DNA of 31,761 nucleotides from a virus, in IMG/VR virus record IMGVR_UViG_3300030329_003575, positions 1-31,761 of that record; one strand, given 5' to 3'. The translations under genes and the position numbers were made by a program. The notes under the pieces were generated by a model, which was given only the letters and a program-made list of their open reading frames with translations, ran no database searches and was not told the DNA's origin. Positions 26,703-31,761 of the stretch are shown here, one piece after another. Numbering within the stretch: position 1 is the first letter of the stretch; each line of letters starts with the position of its first letter.

Positions 26703-27454
26703 ACTGTTGTTCTCCCATCTATTATTTGTACTATATCAACTGTAAACCTACCGCCTTTATAGTAATCAACTATCGCAAAAGCATGTGCCCATTTATGTTG
26801 CCTGCCTCCAAGCCATTCATTCTTCTCAGAGCTCATATCTTTTAAACATCCTAAAGACCAAGCTGACCTAGGACCATCCATAAAAGTCACGCTATCCTGT
26901 TGCAGGGAATGATGGTGGCCATATATTATATTGGCACCTAACTTCTTAAGATGATTCGCTGCGTGGTATTGTCCACCAAAATGGTGCCCATGGTAAAAAT
27001 AGAGCTTTCCTATTTTAAGATACTCTCCTGCTTTATGGTATTTGTATCCTCTCTCTTTGAATCTACATACCTTATCAAATCGATAGTCTAAGTATGGATG
27101 CTCTGTTACGAATCTATCTAACCACTCATCATGATTCCCTGCACAAATGTGTTTTTCTTTACAACCTACTTTATCTAAAGAGACATCAATTATGTCAAGT
27201 AACTCATTTACTCCTTTTATATCTTCTTCTACCCTTGGTGTTATATATTCCAAAGGTGGCTTCTTTTTTCTTTTCCATTGCCAATGTGATACAGAAGCCC
27301 ACTCTCCTAAGTCACCTAAATCTACATATATATTAGGTTTGACTAATTCTATTGCTTTGCATACTACATTTATTGCTGCTTTATCATGTATAGGTGCATG
27401 CTTGTCTGGAGTAACTATAGCTCTTTTTATTACTCCCTTATTGTTCTTTTTCAT
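26672..27454 (-). CDS. Calcineurin-like metallophosphoesterase
   Basis: All five metal-binding motifs are present in order: D-x-H in TPDKHAP (D17, H19), GD in DLGDLGEW (D48), GNHDE (N107, H108, D109), YHGHH (H155, H157) and GHHHS (H180-H182). The 260-aa length is typical of a stand-alone phosphoesterase. The family cleaves phosphodiesters or phosphomonoesters, using two metals; the phage substrate is not known. An AAAGG site precedes the ATG. Its place inside the virion block rather than with replication genes is odd and could mean packaging into virions or a nucleotide/DNA-end role late in infection. Confidence 0.9.
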   Translation of the reverse strand: MKKNNKGVIKRAIVTPDKHAPIHDKAAINVVCKAIELVKPNIYVDLGDLGEWASVSHWQWKRKKKPPLEYITPRVEEDIKGVNELLDIIDVSLDKVGCKEKHICAGNHDEWLDRFVTEHPYLDYRFDKVCRFKERGYKYHKAGEYLKIGKLYFYHGHHFGGQYHAANHLKKLGANIIYGHHHSLQQDSVTFMDGPRSAWSLGCLKDMSSEKNEWLGGRQHKWAHAFAIVDYYKGGRFTVDIVQIIDGRTTVWGELLDGNK

Positions 27455-27465
27455 TCAAAAAGCCT

Positions 27466-27795
27466 TTAATTAAATTCGGCTCGTGGAACCTTTCCCCAGT
27501 CTTTAGTATTTGTCCAATACCCTGAAGCTCTTTGCAATTCTCTTTCAGTTTTACCTTTGTCATACTTAAGATAAACATCTTGACAATCACCACATTCCCA
27601 TAATAGGACTCCCATTTTAGCTCCCATTATTTCGATACCGTGCATTTCCTCTGAGTGACAATGTGGACAAACCTTAGGCATAGTATTAAATACAGATGCC
27701 AAATCTTTTTTGTGAACTAATTGTTCTACAAGATTACCTTTTAGCTTGTCCACTAAGTCTACTACTAATATCATTTTATTAGTATCTTCAGACAC
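27466..27795 (-). CDS. Zinc-ribbon protein (109 aa)
   Basis: CPHC (about residue 43) and CGDC (about residue 68) form a four-cysteine zinc ribbon flanked by aromatic residues (LLWECGDCQDVYLKYD). The start at 27795 is GTG, overlapping the upstream TAG as TAGTG; the ATG at codon 8 (27774) is the alternative. Such ribbons are common in transcription-associated and DNA-binding proteins. Function here is unknown. Confidence 0.7.
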   Translation of the reverse strand: MSEDTNKMILVVDLVDKLKGNLVEQLVHKKDLASVFNTMPKVCPHCHSEEMHGIEIMGAKMGVLLWECGDCQDVYLKYDKGKTERELQRASGYWTNTKDWGKVPRAEFN

Positions 27796-27944
27796 TACTT
27801 ACCTTTTATTTTATCAACTATTGGTTTTAAAACCATGTCCCAAACTAAGTCGTCTTTTTTAGATGGACTTAATTTTATGCCTTTTTCTAGAATATATAAT
27901 CCTAGTAAAAACCACTCCCAGTTAGCTGTTAAAAATGTCATCAT
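27795..27944 (-). CDS. Holin-like single-TM microprotein (49 aa)
   Basis: Starts MMTFLTANWEWFLLGLYILE after an AGGAG site 7 nt upstream. Residues 6-20 form one hydrophobic helix with two tryptophans at its membrane edge; the rest is a basic/amphipathic tail (KGIKLSPSKKDD). The layout (short N-terminus, one TM, charged tail) resembles small holins or holin-associated proteins of marine podoviruses. The stop overlaps the GTG of the next gene. Lysis function is inferred from layout only. Confidence 0.6.
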   Translation of the reverse strand: MMTFLTANWEWFLLGLYILEKGIKLSPSKKDDLVWDMVLKPIVDKIKGK

Positions 27945-27954
27945 AGTCTTTCTC

Positions 27955-28125
27955 CTATTTGATTAGTTTCTCTAATTTCTTGAGCTTCTTCTCAAGACTT
28001 TTAACTTTCTTATCGAGTTCATTTGGCTCTTCTACATATCTTTGAATCTTGTCCAAATTAAACTTTTTTAAGATTTGTTTCATAACTAAATCTAATACTT
28101 TTTTAATGATAATTCCTTGTAACAT
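27955..28125 (-). CDS. Small coiled-coil protein (56 aa)
   Basis: The open frame extends to 28167, but ATG at 28125 (MLQGIIIKK) is preferred, as it lies 1 nt after the stop of the tiny gene before it. An N-terminal amphipathic segment (MLQGIIIKKVLDLVMKQILK) is followed by a clear Lys/Leu coiled coil (KKVKSLEKKLKKLEKLIK). It could be a membrane-associated oligomer. Nothing more specific is visible. Confidence 0.55.
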   Translation of the reverse strand: MLQGIIIKKVLDLVMKQILKKFNLDKIQRYVEEPNELDKKVKSLEKKLKKLEKLIK

Positions 28126-28126
28126 T

Positions 28127-28192
28127 TTATTTTTCTTCCACTTTCTTTTTACACTCTTCACACACAATAAAATCTCTAGGAGGATGAGCCAT
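28127..28192 (-). CDS. 21-aa Cys-pair peptide, possibly part of a longer overlapping frame
   Basis: ATG at 28192 gives MAHPPRDFIVCEECKKKVEE-type peptide with one CEEC pair. The same frame is open upstream to about 28298, and the extended reading adds a CLC segment and a basic DLRRRVSLLEK helix, which would make a four-cysteine site. No ATG, GTG or TTG lies in that extension. It overlaps the 29-aa membrane gene on the same strand in another frame. Real but tiny, or a remnant, are both possible. Confidence 0.35.
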   Translation of the reverse strand: MAHPPRDFIVCEECKKKVEEK

Positions 28193-28197
28193 CTTCT

Positions 28198-28287
28198 CTA
28201 AAAGGGAAACTCGTCTCCGTAAATCAGAATCAGGCCTCCTACAAAGACAATTAAAAATCCTAGTAAAAAAGCGCCTAATTCTCCCAT
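28198..28287 (-). CDS. 29-aa single-TM microprotein
   Basis: The ATG overlaps the stop of the barrel gene as TGATG, so it is translationally coupled. Almost the whole 29-residue product is one hydrophobic helix (ELGAFLLGFLIVFVGGLILI) with an acidic end (YGDEFPF). This is consistent with a small membrane protein of the lysis or entry machinery. Function is not shown by sequence. Confidence 0.55.
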   Translation of the reverse strand: MGELGAFLLGFLIVFVGGLILIYGDEFPF

Positions 28288-29342
28288 CAGAATCTATAAT
28301 TCACTCCCATGCTAATATTATGTTCTTCTCTTCCATAATAACTTAATTTACTACCCTCAATGAATACCCCAATACGCTCACTTAGGTTGGCGCCTACCAG
28401 AGTTCCAACGTCATATTGCATGCTATCGCCCTTGTATGATTTCTCTGTCAAACCATAAGAATAAGGGAATGCATTAACCCAAAAATGGGAATAAAATTTT
28501 TCTCCTCCAAGATAACAATCTACGCCTATCACTATACTAACTTCAGCTTGCCATTCTTTAGTTTTGTTATCTTCATTATATTGTTCTATAATTCCTGGCA
28601 TATGATATTCGTAAAACTCTGCATCAGAATATGCCACTGCAATGGAGTCAGAGTTCTCCCAATAGTAATTAGCATCTTCGTAATAATATTGCCAAAAACC
28701 TTCTTCAGTATCTGGGTCAGTCTCAACCCACAAATAATAACTATCAATTTCATCATTTCCATTTAAATCATTTAAAGGAACTAAATAATCTGTATAGCCA
28801 TATTCATATGCAAGATACCACCAAGGGTCTTCGTAATCTTCATATGCTGGATGTCCATATACAGGATGTCCCATTATATTAGTACCTAAAGATAAGAACA
28901 CAGGACCTAAAGAAAACTTAGCTCTTGTATCTATATAAGCTAATTGTAAATCCCTGCTTTCTTTCTCTAAATACTTAAATTTAGCTATAAAGCGATTATT
29001 TGACCATTTAAGCCAATATTCTTGGTCTAGGTAGGCATGACCCCTATTTCTAACAGAACTCGCTGAAAAAAGGTATTCTAAGCCATCTACAGCACCAAAT
29101 AGCGCATTATCACTAAGTGCAGATTCATTGCCCTTGTAAAATTTCTTTGAAGATTGATAAGGAAATAAAGCTATTTTCCTTAGTCCTACCGTATAATTAT
29201 AATCATCTTCTAACTCTATATTACCATTTACATAGGGCGTACCCATACTGCCAGACACATATAAAGTCGAGTTATCAAATAAACCGCCAAAAAGTAAACC
29301 AATATACGCAACCAAATTACATATAATTTTTGCATATAGCAT
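28287..29342 (-). CDS. Outer-membrane beta-barrel-like protein (351 aa)
   Basis: An N-terminal hydrophobic segment (IICNLVAYIGLLFGGLF) could be a signal peptide or anchor. Alternating-pattern, aromatic-rich strands follow, and the protein ends in NISMGVNYRF with a terminal Phe, the usual C-terminal signal of BAM-assembled barrels. A central stretch (about 165-260) is exceptionally rich in Tyr, Trp, Glu and Asp, and contains NDLNGNDEIDS, like a dockerin/EF-type calcium loop. ATG at 29342 overlaps the stop before it as TAATG. A phage-encoded barrel could alter the cell surface (superinfection exclusion) or be a virion protein; homology was not tested. Confidence 0.6.
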   Translation of the reverse strand: MLYAKIICNLVAYIGLLFGGLFDNSTLYVSGSMGTPYVNGNIELEDDYNYTVGLRKIALFPYQSSKKFYKGNESALSDNALFGAVDGLEYLFSASSVRNRGHAYLDQEYWLKWSNNRFIAKFKYLEKESRDLQLAYIDTRAKFSLGPVFLSLGTNIMGHPVYGHPAYEDYEDPWWYLAYEYGYTDYLVPLNDLNGNDEIDSYYLWVETDPDTEEGFWQYYYEDANYYWENSDSIAVAYSDAEFYEYHMPGIIEQYNEDNKTKEWQAEVSIVIGVDCYLGGEKFYSHFWVNAFPYSYGLTEKSYKGDSMQYDVGTLVGANLSERIGVFIEGSKLSYYGREEHNISMGVNYRF

Positions 29343-29449
29343 TAATACTTACCTTTCTTTTTATTAGCTTTCTTTTTAACAGCCTTGCCTTTTGTTTTTT
29401 TAGGCGGTCTTCCTTTTTTAGTACCATATGTTCCTTTTCCTTTTGGCAT
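29342..29449 (-). CDS. 35-aa very basic, AT-hook-like microprotein
   Basis: Starts after an AGG-containing site and overlaps both neighbours as TAATG. The product reads MPKGKGTYGTKKGRPPKKTK and then continues as Lys/Ala repeats. GRPPKK is similar to the GRP core of AT-hooks, which bind the minor groove of AT-rich DNA. It may package with DNA or bind RNA; no other feature is visible. Confidence 0.7.
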   Translation of the reverse strand: MPKGKGTYGTKKGRPPKKTKGKAVKKKANKKKGKY

Positions 29450-30135
29450 TAAAACCTCCCTCCATCTTTTTTATTTTCTAGTTTAGTAATTCTCTCTTCT
29501 AAGCTTTTAATACTGTCTGATAAAATATCTAATTCATGTTCTACACCTGACAAATCAACTTCAGGTATTTTCTTATTTTTAAGTTTAGCTATCTCTACTT
29601 TAATCTCATTTAAATCAGATGCTAAAGGAGTTAACTTAACTGCTAGCTCTTTTATCTCTGTAAAAGTAGCTTTAAATTCTTCTAACTGATATGTTATAAG
29701 CTTTAAATCGCCAGTTGATTTTATCAGGTCAACCTCATCTTTTAGATAATCATATTCCAACCTATTAGGACTATTGTTAGATTTAAGTTCACCTATAGAA
29801 CCTTGTATACTAAAATATGTAGCACAAGCTGATACTATAACAGCTCCTATCGTAACCATAAATTTTAAGTCAAATGTAAACTTACTATCTTCACCTATTT
29901 CTGTAGCCATAACTTTTGTCTCTTTCTTTTTTACTTCTTTACTTAACTCTTGTTGTTGTTCATTTAAAACTTCAGCAATTTCATCTACGCTTACATGTCC
30001 CATTTCTATAAGAACTTTACCTAAAGGAACGGACCTATTATATGTTATAGCTTCTTCAGCCTGCTTACTTAAAGCAGAAGTGAGTTGCTTTTTATTAATA
30101 TGCCCTTTTAGTAATAATAAATCTCCTAATTTCAT
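29449..30135 (-). CDS. MshEN-like tandem-repeat, TM and coiled-coil protein (228 aa)
   Basis: Residues 2-25 and 37-60 are two copies of the 24-residue pattern x-LG-x6-G-x6-L/I-x3-L-x2-Q (KLGDLLLLKG..Q25 and PLGKVLIEMG..Q60), the form of the MshEN/GspE N-terminal domain, some members of which bind cyclic di-GMP. A charged linker follows, then one TM helix (about 92-110, FMVTIGAVIVSACATYFSI), then a long coiled coil to the end. The usual leading Arg of the motif is Lys in the first copy and Pro in the second. No good SD was found (ATG lies 1 nt after the upstream stop), so coupling is likely. Possible roles are holin/spanin-like or signal sensing, both inference. Confidence 0.65.
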   Translation of the reverse strand: MKLGDLLLLKGHINKKQLTSALSKQAEEAITYNRSVPLGKVLIEMGHVSVDEIAEVLNEQQQELSKEVKKKETKVMATEIGEDSKFTFDLKFMVTIGAVIVSACATYFSIQGSIGELKSNNSPNRLEYDYLKDEVDLIKSTGDLKLITYQLEEFKATFTEIKELAVKLTPLASDLNEIKVEIAKLKNKKIPEVDLSGVEHELDILSDSIKSLEERITKLENKKDGGRF

Positions 30136-30136
30136 A

Positions 30137-30607
30137 TTAGACAGTTGCTATAAGCATTTCTATTTGAACTGCATTTGAGCCAGAATCTACTATGATACTT
30201 TCTAATGGATGCATTGTTAAATCTGGAGTAGCTGCATCATCATCAACTGACATACAATCATCAGCGTCTCCCATTATAAAACTATGTCCAGCTAATAATT
30301 GAAAACTAGCTGATTCATCTGCAGCACTATCATCTTCTCCTGCATCTAATTGAAAATTTAAATTAACTAAATTAGTAGTATCAAGATTAGTTAATCTTAT
30401 ATACTTAACATTTTCAACATCTATAGTCATGTCATCATCGTGTTGGTCTGAATGAAAACTTGCTAATGTAGTATCATTACCTGCTGCAACTGTTATAACT
30501 CTTTTAATCACATTATTTATTCCTGTAATAATAAAACTATTTGTTCCACCATATTGCGTTTTATTTAATGTTATACTCTCTGTATGAGTTACATTTAAAA
30601 TTGCCAT
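30137..30607 (-). CDS. Probable virion protein, acidic beta-rich (156 aa)
   Basis: The product is mostly alternating beta strands with Asp-rich loops (DAGEDDSAADESASF, MGDADDCMSVDDD). It reads like a small capsid decoration or tail-associated protein: MAILNVTHTESITLN, then IRLTNLDTTNLVNLNFQ, then VDSGSNAVQIEMLIA. It has an AGGAG site before its ATG and lies directly downstream of the adaptor genes. No named family is certain. Confidence 0.5.
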   Translation of the reverse strand: MAILNVTHTESITLNKTQYGGTNSFIITGINNVIKRVITVAAGNDTTLASFHSDQHDDDMTIDVENVKYIRLTNLDTTNLVNLNFQLDAGEDDSAADESASFQLLAGHSFIMGDADDCMSVDDDAATPDLTMHPLESIIVDSGSNAVQIEMLIATV

Positions 30608-30619
30608 TTCTTTCTCCTA

Positions 30620-31015
30620 TTAAAAATCGTGAGGCTGTATATTGCCTGTTGTTGTATAATTACTTCTAGCATATTTTTTAGCTTCCTTTAAGCTTGTCAT
30701 ATACTCTTCATCAAAAAAACGTGCCTTTTCTATATTAAAACCTTTACCTTTTTTATAACCTGATGCTATTGCTTTATTTACAATAACTTCATGAAATTGC
30801 TCAGGTATTTGAGTCCATGTAGCTGTTAGTGCATTTATTGCCAAGTCTGTATCTCTTATGATAGCATATATTGTAATATCTTTAGCTTCAGTTATAGACT
30901 TGTAAAAACTAGTAAAGCCGTCCTTAGTAACAGCATTAGTAGCTTTTTCAACTATACCCATTCTTAAAACGCTATCTACTGTATCTATATACCAATATCT
31001 ATTCTTCTTAGCCAT
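30620..31015 (-). CDS. Probable head-tail or tail adaptor protein (131 aa)
   Basis: The second half has a pattern common in phage connector and tail-completion proteins: IPEQFHEVIVNKAIASG, then FFDEEYMTSLKEAKKYARS, then a short extended tail. The N-terminus (RYWYIDTVDSVLRMGIVEKA) is beta. Its start overlaps the upstream stop as TAATG, so it sits in one transcript with the next two genes. The precise role is inferred from the pattern and position. Confidence 0.5.
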   Translation of the reverse strand: MAKKNRYWYIDTVDSVLRMGIVEKATNAVTKDGFTSFYKSITEAKDITIYAIIRDTDLAINALTATWTQIPEQFHEVIVNKAIASGYKKGKGFNIEKARFFDEEYMTSLKEAKKYARSNYTTTGNIQPHDF

Positions 31016-31308
31016 TAATCACTTTCCGATGTATCATCATCTATAATTGGTTTTCCTATTATTCTAGGTATCTTGACATCATTTAACCATACATCTTTAA
31101 TCTTTAATATGTATTTTGATAAATCGTAATACCTTCTATCTGCTGTTGTGGTAGACTCCCCACTAGAAACATCAGTATATTTAGCTTTTACTATTTCTGT
31201 CTTTGCGCAGAAATCATCCTTAGCTCTGTTTAAAAGTTTGATTATTTCAACTTCTCCCATGTCAGCATGATGTTGTTGAACTAACTCTATCATCTCTTTA
31301 GTAGTCAT
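31015..31308 (-). CDS. Probable head-tail adaptor (97 aa)
   Basis: MTTKEMIELVQQHHADMGEV and LLNRAKDDFCAKTEIVK give an initial helical part, then a short beta part RRYYDLSKYILKIKDVWLND and an acidic end. This helix-beta layout, with a buried LNRA helix, is that of podovirus adaptor (gp4/gp11-like) proteins. It overlaps both neighbours as TAATG. No sequence search was done. Confidence 0.5.
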   Translation of the reverse strand: MTTKEMIELVQQHHADMGEVEIIKLLNRAKDDFCAKTEIVKAKYTDVSSGESTTTADRRYYDLSKYILKIKDVWLNDVKIPRIIGKPIIDDDTSESD

Positions 31309-31761
31309 TATTCTCCACTTCCTTTTGGTGGGTCAGGCATAAATCTAATCATTTCTTGTTGATATAATTTGTCAAATGTTTGTATTTGTACATTTAATAA
31401 ATTAACAATTTCACTATCTTCTTCTTCCTGGACTTGTTCACTTAAATAAGCTGTTAAAATATTAGAACAAGATTTATATACTAAGCAATTCATAATTTCA
31501 CTAGGCATATAATAATTAGCATTTAAAGTAGCTGTAGTAACGCCTGTTAAATCTGTACTAGCTAATGCATATGTAAAATACCATATTCTTCCAGTTTGAC
31601 CATCATTATTGCAAACAGGAAAAATTGACAAAGAAGCAGCCCCATCATTATTATCGTCAAATGTATACACAGGACTATAAGCTGTAGCATAGTTTATACT
31701 AGCGGAATCTTTTGCTTGAGAAAATTCAGTTACACTAAGAAGTTTGCATTCTCTTTCTACT
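31308..31761 (-). CDS. Virion connector/adaptor-type protein (N-terminus cut by window edge)
   Basis: The frame stays open to the right edge; the GTG at 31670 is internal (the codons above it read SVTEFSQAKDSASINYATAY). Visible parts are a beta/Gly segment (SIFPVCNNDGQTGRIWYFTY), a helix starting MPSEIMNCLVYKS, and an acidic helical end (EEEDSEIVNLLNVQ). Position at the head of a connector cluster suggests a head-tail structural protein. Its length and family are not determinable here. Confidence 0.5.
   Translation of the reverse strand, partial: VERECKLLSVTEFSQAKDSASINYATAYSPVYTFDDNNDGAASLSIFPVCNNDGQTGRIWYFTYALASTDLTGVTTATLNANYYMPSEIMNCLVYKSCSNILTAYLSEQVQEEEDSEIVNLLNVQIQTFDKLYQQEMIRFMPDPPKGSGE

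Noticed and set aside
31668-31670. Start codon of the right-edge gene
   Set aside because: GTG here is internal: the frame continues with protein-like sequence to the window edge.

Overview
The window is part of a tailed double-stranded DNA bacteriophage genome, most likely podovirus-like. It is AT-rich and densely packed, with the standard genetic code (TAA, TAG and TGA all act as stops). Many genes have AGGAG-type Shine-Dalgarno sequences or TAATG stop/start overlaps. Strong SD use argues against a Bacteroidota host, and an outer-membrane-type beta-barrel gene points to a diderm host. The host cannot be named from sequence alone. No integrase, tRNA, rRNA, CRISPR array or insertion sequence was seen.

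The left arm (1-4473, + strand) is a replication/early-type block. It starts with the 3' part of a primase-helicase (AEP-like primase joined to a RecA-fold helicase). A small hydrophobic protein and an HNH endonuclease follow, then an intergenic stretch with strong RNA secondary-structure potential. The rest is a run of overlapping small genes: a PD-(D/E)XK-like nuclease, several Cys-pair microproteins, coiled-coil proteins and a possible Nmad/MazG-type helical protein. This block ends tail-to-tail with the minus-strand block; the two stop codons overlap.

The right arm (4470-31761, - strand, transcribed right to left) is the virion block. In transcription order it has head-tail adaptor-type proteins, an acidic probable virion protein, a MshEN-like/TM/coiled-coil protein, a 35-aa basic protein and an outer-membrane barrel-like protein. 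Then come three or four tiny membrane or Cys-pair proteins, a 109-aa zinc-ribbon protein, a calcineurin-like phosphoesterase, a 3441-aa tail protein whose C-terminus resembles a podoviral nozzle propeller, a collagen-repeat fibre protein, two internal-virion-type proteins, and a 3129-aa giant protein. The two giant genes, both starting with GTG, take up about 62% of the window.

The most notable observation is in the 3129-aa protein. It carries a DLDGD motif in a setting that resembles the catalytic double-psi beta-barrel of two-barrel RNA polymerases (RNAi-type RdRP, YonO and crAss-like phage virion RNAP). A candidate lysine-bearing first barrel lies about 365-435 residues upstream, and a SLOG/YpsA-like Rossmann domain lies further N-terminal. 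Together with amphipathic N- and C-terminal segments this suggests a polyvalent ejected protein that includes a virion RNA polymerase, possibly transcribing the early + strand block on entry. This is an inference from motifs and needs structure prediction or profile searches.
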